Assembly: GCA_018136815.1 (NCBI GenBank)
Contig: CM030932.1
Span: 2,705,819 to 2,769,818, forward strand
Direction: 5' to 3'
Origin: Isochrysis galbana
Lineage: Eukaryota > Haptophyta > Isochrysidales > Isochrysidaceae
Length of the DNA stretch: 64,000 nucleotides
Shown: one piece after another, positions 1 through 11,208 of the stretch
How the letters are laid out: each line of letters opens with the position of its first letter
Position numbering within the stretch: the first letter of the stretch is position 1
Notes under the pieces: generated by a model
Seen by the model: only the letters and a program-made list of their open reading frames with translations
Databases searched by the model: none
Told to the model about the DNA's origin: nothing
Made by a program: the position numbers and the translations under genes

Positions 1-1065
1 GCACCCACCGGATGGAAGCGAAGAATTCAGACACTGAAATAGGCGTTTTGCAACAAGAATCTTGTCAGGGATGATGGGCAGCTGTGAATATTTTGTCAGC
101 ACGCGCTGCAGCCGCTGCAGGTACCGTATCAAGTCGGCCCACTCCTGCGCCGCAGAAGATGATCGCGTGTGAGCGGTGAGAAGTTGCTCGACTTGGACGA
201 AGAAGAAGGCCAAGCCCTGCCCAATGGTGACTGGTGTGCTGCGGGGCGTGCTGACAACGCTGGGTCGTCCGCACTGGTTGCAGCTCCGGTACCGCGCCGA
301 ACGCAGTGCACCCGGCCAACTCGCACGGCGCACTGGGCTCTCCCGCCTCACCCCAGCTCAGCGCTCTCTCTCTCAATTGCCCGCTCGCTCTTTTCTTCCC
401 TCCTTTTGCATGCGCAGGATTGGCAAGGGGACGGGGTGCAGACCTGCGCCCTCTCAAACTGTTGGAGTGCCGAGTCAAGCTCGTCGCGGAAGTGCCTGAA
501 CTTCGGGTCTTTCCAATGCGCGGCGTCCTGCGCCTCGACCGAGGCGCGGTCCGCCATCCGCGCGCGAGGGCGGCGGCAGGGAGGACGGCGGCGGGGCGGG
601 GCAGAGGATTAGAGGGGGGGGGGGGGGGAGTATCAGGTCGTTTTATAAGGTGGTTCTGTAGGTTTTTTTCTCGCTCTGACTTTGGCGGGGGGGGGGGGGG
701 CAGCGCGGCAGAGCGCTGCCACGAGGGGGCGCATGCGCTATAAGAAGCGCTCTGGCGGCTTCCAACGAGGCAACACCTCGTGGGAAGAGAGGAGGAGAGG
801 AGGAGCTGCTTCCCCGGCCGGTCGAGAGGTAGAGGTTGAGCCAGCATCTGGCATCTGGACCTAATGGGAGACGGGAGCGGGGCCGAGGAGGGTTCAGAGC
901 ATGCACCTCCTCCACCGCCCACGCCTGACGTACGTGAGACCACAGAGGAGGGGCAGACAGAGGAGTGTGGCAGGAAGGAGGAAGAAGACGCTGAGGAAGA
1001 GGGGCAAGGAGAAGTTGCTGACACCACAGGTAGAGAGAGGAACCGGCGGTCGGCGGTCGGGTTGA

Positions 1066-1440
1066 GGTGTCGTTCCGTCAATCATGGGACATCAATCGAA
1101 TGGAGCCATCAAATGTCCATAGTTATTTATACAACTATATTCACATTACCCATTCTCGATGTTTAACACTGGGTGTAATATCACAATTACACCAGGTGCA
1201 CGCCGTGCGTGCCGATGTGCATCGGGGACGCCGTCCGTGCGTGCGCATGTCGACTGGTTTCTCTGCGGTTCCCTCCAATTACATAAACATGCAATATAAG
1301 AGAGATGTCTCACGGGGCACGTGTGATGAGTTGCAATCACCCATGTGCACGCCGTGCATGCGCACGGCGCGATGTGCATCGGTTCCCCCGCGGGGACGCC
1401 GTGCGTAGTGCGCATGCCGACTTTTTCCTCTGTGGTTCCT
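1066..1440 (+). repeat. Family C repeat, copy 1
   Basis: It starts with the family signature GGTGTCGTTCCGTCAAT followed by TGGGACATCA, also found at 53287 and 61530. It then carries about two units (spacing about 149 bp) of the internal tandem repeat: the GTGCACGCCGTG motif, a segment AATATAAGAGAGAT resembling a TATA box, and the 20-base palindrome CGCCGTGCATGCGCACGGCG at 1350-1369. No coding potential is evident. Confidence 0.8.
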
Positions 1441-1496
1441 CTATGTTACGGTGAGGGGACTTGCCCCACTAGACGCCCATCGCCTAGTGCGCACCC

Positions 1497-1625
1497 GGAC
1501 GGCGGCCCGGGGCAGAAAACCTAGAATAAAAAAACCGTGACAGCTCAGCACACCCATATTTAAAGAGGACGCCAAGGGCAAGCTGCAAATGAACAATGAA
1601 CGACAACCTCGGCACCTCGGCCTCG
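1497..1625 (-). repeat. Family K coding fragment, copy 1
   Basis: Read on the minus strand, this piece encodes MGVLSCHGFF..GFLPRAAVR. The segment at 5748-5876 on the plus strand encodes MGALSSSGFL..GFLPKTAVR. Similarity runs upstream of the methionine in both copies. Conservation in protein sequence between two dispersed copies suggests the remains of a mobile element's coding region; I do not recognise the family. Confidence 0.5.
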
Positions 1626-2369
1626 TGGCGACAGCACTCGGCCTCGCCGAGAGACTCGCCTGAGGTCGAAGCACACCTCCCTCCCCGAGTATGACCCACG
1701 CGAAAAAGACAGCGTTACAAGCGAAAGACAACTCACCAATGACGAGACAACCGCGTCCATAAGACAGTTCTAACGGGCCACCCGGAGGCACAGGAGGAAG
1801 GCGAGAACAGACCACCGGGGGCCGGTGCTTGGCTCCGGCCAGAGTTTCGATCCAAACCCACCCTTATTTCGATTCGAAATTTCGATGAGGTTGGAGCAAA
1901 TTTCGAGCTTCGAGGGGTCTAATTTCGGCCTAATTTCGAATCGGAATTTGCTCAAGCGTCGCCGCGGCGGGTCCCGGGCCCCGATGCGTTGCCGCGCGGC
2001 CATCCCCGGTCTCGGATGCTGAGTGGAGACCAACCTCCTGCGACGAGCTTGGGGGGTCGGAGGGATGCCCTGAGCCCTCAAGGGTCAAGGGCGTCATCAT
2101 GTCATCATCATCATCCTCATCCTCGTCGTTGTCGGTTTTGCGCTTGCGCTTGGATGCCCGGAAGCGCGCCAAGGCGCGGCGCGCGGCCCCGGGCGGGCGG
2201 GGGGGGGGGGGGAGCGGGGAGCGGGCTGGGGGGGGGGCTTATTTCGCTTCGTCAGCGCCATATCGGCCTTTATTTCGGTAAAAAGTTTTGATTGCGATTG
2301 GCCCCCCTTATTTCGAAAAAAAATTCTCGAAACTCTGGACTCTGGCCGGAGCCAAGCAAGCCGGTGCAC

Positions 2370-2532
2370 CCCGCCCAACCCGGCCCCCCCCGCAACCTGG
2401 CCCCCTAAGTAGAGCACGAGGGGAGTCGCCGCAAGGCGGGAAGTGAGGGAGAGGAAGGGAAATGGGCGTGGCTACAGTATTTAACCCCATGGCCACGCGC
2501 GAGGCGAGAATTTTAAAGGTTTTTTTACAAGT
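2370..2532 (+). repeat. Family A repeat, copy 1 (T-tailed)
   Basis: The core reads CTAAGTAGAGCACGAGGGGA, then a GCCGCAAGGCGGG segment, then a GGGCGTGGCTACAG segment. It ends with GCGAGGCGAGAATTTTAAAG and a T-run. The same order is seen at 24668-24800, 32825-33170, 43395-43700 and 43745-43935. The T-run end is shared with family B. No target-site duplication could be found for this copy. Confidence 0.7.
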
Positions 2533-2971
2533 ACGTAGTGGTTCCTTGCGCCGCGAGTGCGGTAAGATTAAGATTATTATAAAGTTTCTCAGTTTCTCTT
2601 TTCTCTGGAGGCTAGCTAGCGCAACGAGTCGGTGACGATACCACGTTGCCACACCGTACACGGGAGGAGTAGAACCGCTCCCACAAAACAACTCAGTCTA
2701 AACAAGACCCCCCTGTCTGAGCCTCCGTATGAGTACGTCCTTCCGAAGTTCCTTGTTTATACTCGAGTAGAGTAGGTCTACTTTAGTACTCTAGGTCCCT
2801 CGGTCGGACTCCTTTCCGCTGCTAGGTCTCTTCCCTAAGGGAGAGAGAGAGGGCAAAGGGGATAACAGCGGGGGAGAGGAAGGGCCCCAGACCGAGCGGC
2901 AGGAGGAGAGAGATCGACACTGAACAGGGGCAAGGAGGGCAGGGCTACCTCTCGCAGCCGCGGCGCGCCGC

Positions 2972-3514
2972 ATGGGCAACGCGCTCCGCATCTTCGGCGG
3001 GAGGGATGTACGGCTTCTCGTGGCAGGCCTCGACGCTGCTGGCAAGACCACCATCCTGTACAAGCTGAAGAACGGGCCAAAGCGGGCTGCCAATACAGTT
3101 AGTACTATGCCCACGATTAACTTCAACGTCGAGACCTGCCGCTTCAAGAATCTCAAATTCAGTATTTGGGACGTTGGCGGGCAGGACAGCATTCGGCCGC
3201 TGTGGCGCCATTATTACACAGGGACTCAGGGTCTCATCTACGTCGTCGACTCGAACGATCGCAACCGGATCCAGAAGGCAGCTGAGGAGCTGCACGCTAT
3301 GGCGTCCAACGCCGAGATGCGCCATGCCTGCATCTTAATTTTCGCCAACAAGTCTGATCTGCCGCATGCGCTCTCGGCCAACGAGCTTGAGAAGGAGATG
3401 AGGTTGGGGCTCTTAGGAAAACGGCTATGGCACATTCAGGAATCGTGCGCCACCTCAGGCGAAGGCCTGTGGCCGGGCTTGCAGTGGCTCGCCGAGCACG
3501 TGAAAGATCTGTAG
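2972..3514 (+). CDS. ADP-ribosylation factor (ARF-family small GTPase)
   Basis: A 180-residue, intronless ARF GTPase, the usual length for the family. ARFs are GTP switches that recruit coats and lipid-modifying enzymes to Golgi and endosomal membranes. Visible motifs: Gly2 for N-myristoylation, P-loop GLDAAGKTT, switch I PTINFNVET (usually PTIGFNVET), switch II WDVGGQD with the catalytic Gln, NKSD in place of the usual NKQD, and CATSGEGL near the end. The Gly-to-Asn change in switch I and NKSD make it a divergent ARF or ARF-like protein rather than textbook ARF1. A GA tract lies about 120 bp upstream, as before several other genes here. Confidence 0.93.
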   Translation: MGNALRIFGGRDVRLLVAGLDAAGKTTILYKLKNGPKRAANTVSTMPTINFNVETCRFKNLKFSIWDVGGQDSIRPLWRHYYTGTQGLIYVVDSNDRNRIQKAAEELHAMASNAEMRHACILIFANKSDLPHALSANELEKEMRLGLLGKRLWHIQESCATSGEGLWPGLQWLAEHVKDL

Positions 3515-4199
3515 CCAGCCGCATAGGCTAGTCCATCATGCAGACTTCCTAGTCCATCATGCAGACTTCCTTAGGCAGCACCAGTAAACTCTGGGCCAGT
3601 CTATGTGTTTCCTTAGGCACGACTTTCGCAGCTTGAACCTCTTGCGGTTCCATCAACTCCTACGCCCTGCCATCCTCTCCCGGAGTGAGTCTTGCTACGA
3701 GCCACTCACCGTAATGCAAGGCTTGCATGCAGGGGGATCCGAGGCACAGGAGACGCAGATAGAGGGGGTATAGTTGAAAGCTTTTGTCCAGGTTGACTTT
3801 TGAGGACCCGAACAGTCCCAACAAATGAGTTGTTCACGGATGGCAGGGGCCTCGGTGCCAACGTCGGACTCGACACTTTTCTTCTTGGCCGTGCATGGCA
3901 ATCCCTTGCCTTCACTGGGCATAGGAGTGTGAGTCACTTGCTGCCAGATACTAGCTTGTCAGCTCGGACAGACGGAAGGGAAGGGGAAAAGGCGCTCATG
4001 AGGCGCGCTGCCGAGCTTAATTGGGAGTGTGTATTCCCCTTACCTATGTCTTTGGTGTGTTGTCCTCGCGATGGGCTGGTCTGAAACATGATGGATGCGT
4101 TTGCTTTACGGCTTGGGATTCAAGAGGAGTATCACAGAGCGCAAGAATAGCTTAGGCACACGACCATCCCAACAACACTAAACACTAGCGCCAACTAGA

Positions 4200-4427
4200 A
4201 GGGGCCTGCCGCCAGCCCGGACTCCACACTCTGAACCAGGCCCAAGGTAGTGCACCTGCCGGACCCCTGAAACCGAAAATAAAGGAATGAAAGGGGAAGG
4301 GTACGAGGAGGAGCGAATGGAAATAAGGGCGATGTCGCTAGGGAGGTAGCGGATCCGGGTGTGTAGTAGTAGTAGCGTGGGCGTAGGGTGTTAGCCTAGA
4401 ATCCAGAATCTTCAGATGTTTTTAAAG
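4200..4427 (+). repeat. Family B SINE-like repeat, copy 1
   Basis: This copy runs from GGCCTGCC through ACCAGGCCCAAGGTAGTGCACC and a purine-rich middle to AATCTTCAGATGTTTTT, the T-tailed end of the family. It faces copy 2, which lies immediately downstream in the opposite direction, so the two form an imperfect inverted repeat of about 430 bp. Confidence 0.75.
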
Positions 4428-4628
4428 ATTAAAAAACCATCTGAAGATTCAGAGCTACACACCTACTATCCTAAGGCACCCCTCTTTCTATCCTGTCAAC
4501 GCCTCCCTTCCCTCCACCTCCTCCCTTTCCCCCCACCATTCCTTTGTTTTCGGTATCCGGGGTACGGCTTGGGTACACTACCACAAGCCTGGTTCGGAGT
4601 GTGGGTTCCGGGCAGGCCTTTGGGATGT
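4428..4628 (-). repeat. Family B SINE-like repeat, copy 2 (inverted)
   Basis: On the minus strand this begins near AAAGGCCTGCCCGGAACCC and ends CTGAATCTTCAGATGGTTTTTT, matching the T-tailed end of copies at 15334, 24985 and 55204. It is the inverted partner of the copy at 4200. The arms share order but have diverged, so the pair is two insertions rather than a recent palindromic duplication. Confidence 0.75.
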
Positions 4629-4944
4629 CTTGTGTATGCGGCTGTCTTATATTGCGTTAGGTTGGAAAAACTATTGTTATAGTTTCAGCGATGGTGCGCG
4701 CGCCGACCGCTCCCCTCTCCCAGCCCCCCGCCGCCACGCCGCCACAACGCCCCACAGGGGCCGACCCAAGCCGCCGGAGCGCCGGAGCCGAAGCGCTCGC
4801 AGGCCGCTGCCCCTCCCGATCACGACGTCGACATGGCCCCGCCGCCATCCCTCCCATGCAGCCACAGAGGCAGGGAGCAGGCAAAGTCCTGTTCCCTGCT
4901 TCCCTGCAGACCAACAGGCCCAGAGCCAGGCTCTAGCTCTAGCG

Positions 4945-5358
4945 CCCAACCCCGCCGCCATGCCACCCTCTCAAGGACTCCTCATGGGGCGTGGCAGCTC
5001 TGCTGCCACCCCCATGGAGGCAACTCCTACCATCAGTGCACCCCTCGGGGGCCGGCACTTCACACAACAAACAATCATGGGGGCCTTTACGGCCTCCAAC
5101 ACTGCAATATCCAACAACCAAAAGTCCTACGCGGAAGCGGCAGGCCCCACACGCAAGCAGCCAGTTGAGACGCAGCAAACCTCACCTCAGCTTGCTCAAC
5201 AGCCCCCACAACCCTCGCGCAAACGCGCGGACCCACAGTCGGAGCCCAAGACGACACTCCAACCCACTCCTCAACCACACCCTCCCCCTCCTCTTGATGA
5301 AGAAAGAGGAGGAGCCCGAGGACACCCGCTTCTTCATTCAGCTTGCGCAGCAAGTTGA
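4945..5358 (+). CDS. Low-complexity ORF, possible retroelement ORF1/gag remnant
   Basis: An open frame rich in proline, glutamine and alanine, read from an internal ATG near 4960. A short segment KSYAEAAG resembles the motif that often opens LINE ORF1 or gag-like proteins, but no zinc knuckle or RT follows. A similar non-coding lead-in (ACTATTGTTATAGTTT, then GACCGCTCCC) recurs near 53066-53130, so the surroundings belong to a dispersed repeat. It may not be translated. Confidence 0.25.
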   Translation, partial: PNPAAMPPSQGLLMGRGSSAATPMEATPTISAPLGGRHFTQQTIMGAFTASNTAISNNQKSYAEAAGPTRKQPVETQQTSPQLAQQPPQPSRKRADPQSEPKTTLQPTPQPHPPPPLDEERGGARGHPLLHSACAAS

Positions 5359-5747
5359 ATGAAGAAAGGAAGGATAGGAGGACGGGGGGGGGGGGGGGGG
5401 GGAGTCTCATAGAGCGACTGCAGAGCGAGAAGTCGAAGTCATGCCTGTTTATCACCTTACTTAAACGATAAACGAGCCAATAATTATAGTAGTAATAGCA
5501 AAAACAAATTTCGAGCCGCAAATTTCGAGAGCAAAATCTGCAAACCTGGGCTTGAGACCATGGGGAATCCGAATCTGTGTGTCTTGTGCGTCAGTAGCAA
5601 CACGGGGGACTCTTCAACTATGAGTGTGTGTGGGCGCGTACCTTACACGAATATTTGTGTCTACAACCTTCAACCTTCAGATGGCAGGAATGCAACAGCG
5701 AGTCTCTTGCTTGGTCTTGGTGAGGTTCAGCGCGTTTGCGCGTTTGC

Positions 5748-5876
5748 TACGAGGCTGAAGTTTGTGCTCAATGTCAGTTTACCCCGTTTGTCTTTGATGA
5801 AGATGGGGGCGCTGAGCTCTAGTGGCTTTTTGAGTTTCGGCTTCCTTCCCAAGACAGCCGTGCGCCAAAGAGAGTG
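5748..5876 (+). repeat. Family K coding fragment, copy 2
   Basis: It encodes LKFVLNVSLPRLSLMKMG, then ALSSSGF..FGFLPKTAVR, aligning with the minus-strand fragment at 1497-1625. The reading frame ends a few codons later at 5880. Probably a remnant of a coding mobile element; the family is unknown. Confidence 0.5.
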
Positions 5877-6217
5877 GTAGTAGTGAATGGGTCCAAGGCT
5901 GCGTTTGCGCTTGCGGCGAGGATATTTGAAAAATATGATCATGGTTAGGAACTTCGTTACGTACTACAATGTCGATTCATATCACATAGTAGCTCCAGCT
6001 GTTCTGCAGGCTGAATGAAGGGCCTCAAATGTGGGTTCAATCGCAGCTAGAGCTAGGGCTGTACTACAGTACTACAACGGATGCGGCAACGCACCCCTTA
6101 TCATTGAAAAATACACAGCGGCAAATACTGCATGCGCGTGGCACGTGACAGTGTGAACACCGCCAGCAAGGAGTGAAAAGACGCTATGGCCGGTGTTTAG
6201 AAAGTACCTCAACCTGA

Positions 6218-7372
6218 CTACTTGACGAGTACCACTTCCTTGGCCTTTGGTTTTTTCTCTGGTGGGAACGCAAGAGAGAGGAATGTGGTCCAGACGAGGG
6301 AGACGACAAGGACAAAGTTGAGCTGATGACGCACGGGCACAAAGCGAAAGTTGATCAGCTGTGCTGGAATCCAGAACGCCCACTGCGCCTTCAAGGTATC
6401 CCACAGCGTCGAGGTGACTCGATCATAGACTTGTTGAACAGTGAAGCCTTGCAGAGCGCCGAGGACGGCATGGTAGTAGGCGTTCGAAAAGTAGGACCTA
6501 TCAGAGTCAAGCAAGGACATGTAAGTGAAGTCAAGGCCAAGGCATCCCATGATTCTCATGGCTCCTAGTCATGAAGCGAGAACCAGCACCCACAGTGGTT
6601 CTCGCCACCCATGCACGCGTGGTGAGATAAAAGCACACCAGTAGACGAACTGCTCAATGAACATCTTCGTGAAGGGAACGTACGAGGTAGTGGTGCCCAT
6701 CCTGACAACTACGAGCCACCTGTCGCAACGTGTTTTGGAAGGAACTCTGAAAGACAGCCCGTACTAAGGACACCCCGGACGATCCATTGAGCCCCAGCCG
6801 TGCAGATTGGTGCTGCCCGGCATGGGCAGCCATCGGGGCAAACTGGCATCACTTACTCCAAGAAGTTGTAGTGGTAGTGGGCGATGACGGGATAAAATAC
6901 TCCGCCGAAGAGAACAGCACGAGTCCAACGGGCAAGATCGAACGACGCCTTGTCGTCCGGCGGAAGTTGCCGATTTGAGACCGCCTGGACAACAAACCAG
7001 TCGGGCAGAATGGCGTGTTGAACAAACGCATCCACATGGCTGCCCAGCACTATCCAGGAGATTTGTCAGCTCGGTCCGCTCAGTGCGCAAGCACACCTGG
7101 GCGATGAGATCTCCTGCTCCGTAGAGAACGCCGGAGGTGATCGACTTGGTGAAGAGCGGCCTGGCCTCTAACGCACGCTCATATGCTGCGATGGCTGCCC
7201 AGAACGCGTTGGAGCTCGGCTGTGCCTTTGGGGGCGGCGGCGGTGGCTGTGGGCTCCTGGTGCACAGCTTCGCAACCTTTACACATGTCGAGGGTCTGAA
7301 CGAGGACTTGAAGGAGCTGATGGGCTGGCTGGCGCCGAAGGCGCCGAGGCGGTGTGCCGCGCAGCGCAGCAT
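6218..7372 (-). CDS. Mpv17/PMP22-family membrane protein
   Basis: Four exons on the minus strand: 7097-7372, 6857-6984, 6639-6701 and 6218-6497, giving 248 residues. The family has four membrane helices and sits in the mitochondrial inner membrane or peroxisomes, where it is linked to channel function and organelle homeostasis. Family landmarks: FTKSITSGVLYGAGDLIAQ at the end of exon 1, HYHYNFLE at the end of exon 2, VPFTKM in exon 3, and WAFWIPAQLINFRFVPVRHQ in exon 4, the hallmark C-terminal signature. Phases join exactly, including the W codon split between exons 3 and 4. The N-terminal extension is rich in Ser, Arg and Pro and could be a mitochondrial or plastid presequence. A CT-rich tract lies just upstream of the start codon. 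Confidence 0.9.
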
Positions 7373-8294
7373 CTTCGTGGAGTAGAGAGAGAGGGAGGGA
7401 GGCAGGGGAAGGGAAGGAGAGTGTGGTGTACTTTACTTACTCTAGGGTTGTTTATTCTTTGTACCGAGTGCTGCGAGAGAGCCGAGCGAGATGAGAGGGG
7501 CGCCAGCGGAGTTGGAGAAGTAGAGTGAAAGAAGGGGCAAGGAGAGAGAAGAGAAGCGAGACGGAGGTGAGCGTGTGTGTGGGGGGTGGGGGGGGGGGGG
7601 GGGGGGGGAGGGGGTACAGGGGGGGAGGTCGGGGGGGGGGGGGGGACAGATTCATAGGGTGTCGGAGTTTTCTTCTTGGTTGCCATCGGAGCAAGATCGC
7701 CTGCGCAGCCGCCACCCCATCCCATCCATCAAGCTACCCCTCTGAAAACTTTACTCTATACTCTACTCGTACTCGTAGAGTAGAGTATGCCACACAAACT
7801 CTACTCGAGCTCTAGAGTAGGAGTACTCTACTCGATGTCCACTCAATTCCTGACACCCTAGTCCTCCCCTAATGTATTTAGGTCACGAAATTAGAGGGTA
7901 GGCCGGGGAGCAGCGCCCCTCCCCCCGGTATCACTCGGACACCTGGCTCATCAGGCATGGCGGGATTCCGGATTCCGGGAGTGAATCGTTGTGTCCAATT
8001 AGCTAGTGGGGTTGGCTAGGATATCCTTGCTCCTCTAAGATACTACCAACACATATGCTAATTGGTGCAGTGATGGCCTCTCAAGCAGATGAGCAACTGG
8101 GCCCGATGAAGATGAATGTGCAACAAAGCGCAGGAAGTTGGCACGCGGGCAGTGGGGCCCATCAAATGCCTTCATGTGCATCCGATCTCTTCACGTCCTG
8201 AAGTCGGAGAAGGGGCGCCCTAGATAAGACCCTTGCCAGAGGAAACACGAATAGCACTACGAATTCTCGACGGTAGACGAAAGGTTGACGATGA
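7373..8294. other. Gene-free stretch with homopolymers and family G
   Basis: Between two minus-strand genes. It contains G-runs at about 7577-7643, a cluster of short inverted CTCTACTCG/CGAGTAGAG motifs (about 7750-7840), and a family G copy (7888-8023). Confidence 0.6.
7888..8023 (+). repeat. Family G repeat, copy 1
   Basis: Shares with 43015-43141 the ordered motifs CCCCCCGGTATCACTCGGACACC, GGCATGGCGGGATTCCGG and TGTCCAATTAGCTAGTGGGG followed by TTGGCTAGGATAT. Differences are small indels, so it is a dispersed repeat of moderate age. No ORF or terminal structure was seen. Confidence 0.75.
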
Positions 8295-10743
8295 TCAATC
8301 CTCAGGATTGAACTGTATTGCCGAGTGCATCGCCATAGGTAGAGTTGTAGGGCCCTTCTTACGAAGCTGCCTTTGCTCGGCTCGCGCAACGAGGAGTCCA
8401 TCACGTGAAATGGCTAGCACCTGTATTGACCAACGTAAAAGTCGTTGCAAGTCATGATTTGCAAGTAGATTGCTTGCGCCACCCCAAGCCTCGGATGCTA
8501 TCGTGTGACACTACAATGTGCGTCCTCTCCGCACGCAACGTGTACGAGTATCAACGGCTGAACGTACCCTTCTCTGCTCAGGGGTCGCATCACGGTATTC
8601 CTTCGCAAGTTTTGCCCGCGCATGCAGTGCGCCAAATTCGGTGCCGGAGCGCAACTCCTTCAACTGCAAGGAGGGAGACGATGTGGGTTCAGCTTGCAGG
8701 CCCACAAAGCAGCTGGAGTGCAAATCCCTCCAGCGTGTGGAGCACAGACATAACGACTGTTAACACAGGGTTGCTCACCTCAGCTTCATTGAGCCAATGA
8801 CTGTCGCCAAGCGCCTCTATGCTAGCCGCACTGGTAGAAGCCCGCTTAGATGTGATGGAAAACGACACGAACTCCGTCTCCTTCGCCGGGAGGTTAGCAC
8901 GAGTTGATCGGACGAAGGCCATGCGAGCTGAAGAGCTCCGCGGTGGTAGGGTCATCTCCGCAGAGGGAGTGGAAAGACACGATGTCATGGGCCGCTGTGC
9001 AACGCGGTTTGCCGAGGCCATATACCCTATGAACAAGACGACAGTGGGCGTCAATTTGCTGCGGAGTGCTTTAGGAGCTCAAGCATTGCCCTAGACCACT
9101 TGCTGTCGAGGTGTTCTGCAGGCCGTGCTCACGATGCTGAGAAGCTCCTAGTCTGCTGCCGTCCTCGACGGTAGGCTGCGTTGTAACGCATGACGCAAGA
9201 TCTCGATGCACTAACTCATGAGTTGGCGGTGAGGGTGGCGTTGCTCGATTCTTGTACTCTGAAGGTGCAGACTGCGCCCTGATCGATGGCAGCGTCGCGA
9301 TAGGCTTGCGCGGCCGTCTTGATGGTGCGAGCTCTCCACTTCGCCCTGGCTCCCGTGTATCGTACGGGTCATCGAGCACACTGCGCGTGGTTCGGGCTCC
9401 GCTTGACGACCTTTGTAGTTCACACCGGTTGGCGCCCACCTATGAAGTGAAGGAGGACTGTGTTAGTGGGAAGAGCATCACAACGCCAAGTCAAGGAGGA
9501 GGAACTGCATGCACACCATATATCGATGTCGCCGCAGCTGCGGAGAGGGTTTCCTTGAACTCGCGCGTTGGCTCCAGGCTTGTACGGCTACATCGCCTTG
9601 CAAGGCATCAATATCAGAAGTGGCGTCCATGAAGTGATTAGGACGCCCCGAAGCCGGTTCAGATGTGCCGTGCTTCGTCATCAAGGTTCTACGGGGGGAT
9701 TGACTCTTGCGCATTGTAGGCTGTACGGAGCGTGAGCGCAAGGCAGCGAGCTGATGGTAAGCCGCGGTGACGAGCTCCTCAGCCGAGTCACATTTCTCCC
9801 TCGCCATGGGCTTCGCACTCTCATCGGTCGACTGTAGTTCTCGTTGTGCTGCAGCCGCTTCATGCTCGGCTAACTGGACCGCACACTTTGCCGCCACGAT
9901 AGCGTCATGATCGCGCCCGATGGTCGAGAGGACGGTCGCCATGTTGAGCATCGCATGCAGTGCTACATCGTCAGCGCTGTTTGCTTGCGAAGGAGGAGCT
10001 CTTATTCCCGGAGTTTTGCCCACATGGGCAAGCCAGTCAACTTGCTGCAAGCACCGCAACGCATTCAGTGGCTGCCCCGAGCCCATGAAGTGGATTGCCA
10101 TGTTGTTGAGTGTTACCGGTACCAATACATTGAGCTGGTGCGCAAATGAGAGGTAGAGCATTGCAACCTGGGAGCCAACGTTCTTATGGTCTTCCTTTCC
10201 CCTTTCTCTCCCGCCCCCTGCAACACCGCTGCCTGAGCTCATGGACACCAGACCAAGCTCATTGCATATCCTTGCCACTCCAACCATGACATCTACTGTG
10301 GCTGCCGACGATGTGCCGTGCAGAGTTGCTGTGTCTTTGATGAGCGCATCCATGAGGCGAACCTACAAGGCAGCAAGGAAAGAGGAGCATTTGGGCCGAG
10401 TCAGACAGCTACTCGCTTGGCGTCCTGAGACATGCCCAGGCCAGCGGTGTTAGTCAGCCCTGTGTGCGCCACGTGTCGTGTGAAATCTCACACTCCGACG
10501 ATGCGGGGCACCATGTTGTTGCCTCTGCGAGCCTGCAGAGGCTGGGGTGTGGCGTACCACTTCGTGGTGCCTGCGCACTGAATGCAGCCGAAAAAGCTCT
10601 TCGCGATAGGCGAGGAGGGGATTGACGGGGCGGGCGGCGCGAGGCCTTGCGTGCGAGAGATCCACGCATGCGCCTCGCCCCGCTCGTACCCCCATGCCCT
10701 CGTTCGGTGCGGCGACATCCCCACTACCACACCTCGTCGCCAT
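8295..10743 (-). CDS. Six-exon TPR-like protein of unknown function
   Basis: Exons on the minus strand: 10492-10743, 9517-10362, 9133-9439, 8779-9068, 8568-8663 and 8295-8420, about 638 residues. Exons 1, 2, 5 and 6 join in phase 0 at good splice sites; the join between exons 3 and 4 (9069-9132) is tentative. Exon 2 has helical segments resembling tetratricopeptide repeats: VTLNNMAIHFMGSGQPLNALRCL, then ALHAMLNMATVLSTIGRDHDAIVAAKCA, then TAAYHQLAALRS. Exon 3 is basic and Ser/Pro-rich, probably disordered. The last exons are charged and helical (LKELRSGTEFGALHARAKL). TPR proteins serve as interaction scaffolds; no partner or compartment can be inferred. Confidence 0.6.
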
Positions 10744-11208
10744 CGACGGCGCAGCGCGGGACGACAAGCGTTTCGAGAGTCGCAGCCGATGGAGATGCAA
10801 CCTATCGCCCCCTCTTTTGTTTATTTACTTAGCAAATGCTCATATCTGCTCATAGGGCGATTCTAAAAGTAAGGGAGTGTGACAAGATTCCGAGAGTTGG
10901 AGTTGTGGACGAGAGAATCTTGTTGGCTTGCATGCCTAAAAAAAGAACTCTTGAATATGCCTGCTGTTGCTACTAGACCTCTCCCAATTCGGGAATCTAT
11001 CTCCATCGCCCTTGCCCCTAACTTAGTTAGTCGCATCCCATCCGGATGGATCGTCGAAAACGGGCACGCACCGCGCCCGCGCCCGGTCTCGACTTGAAGT
11101 TGAGCTTTTTGCTTTTTAAGCTTTTGCGATTTTAGCGTGTTTTGTTATTATTTGATTACGCTTTGTTGTGGGTTGTGGGGGCCAAGGGGGAGTCCGGGTG
11201 TCCGGGTC

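Larger units (their letters stand above)
1..2971. other. Gene-free, repeat-filled stretch
   Basis: No convincing gene was found here. It holds long G-runs near 612-630 and 692-704, a family C copy (1066-1440), a family K coding fragment (1497-1625, minus), an AT-richer segment with repeated TTTCGA motifs (about 1850-2340), and a family A copy (about 2370-2532). The last 130 bases before the ARF start codon contain a GA tract (2840-2853) and are probably its promoter and 5' UTR. Long ORFs at 65-1081 (minus) and nearby are low-complexity and have no recognisable domain. Confidence 0.6.
3515..6217. other. Gene-poor stretch with inverted SINE-like pair
   Basis: Just after the ARF stop codon, a block of about 21 bp (TAGTCCATCATGCAGACTTCC) is duplicated in tandem at 3529-3571. 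The stretch then holds two family B copies facing each other (4200-4628), a low-complexity ORF (4945-5358), a G-run near 5385, and family K copy 2 (5748-5876). No host gene was recognised. Confidence 0.6.

Noticed and set aside
65..1081. 338-codon minus-strand ORF
   Set aside because: Ser/Pro/Arg-rich throughout, overlaps family C sequence and G-runs, and no domain or splice logic supports it.
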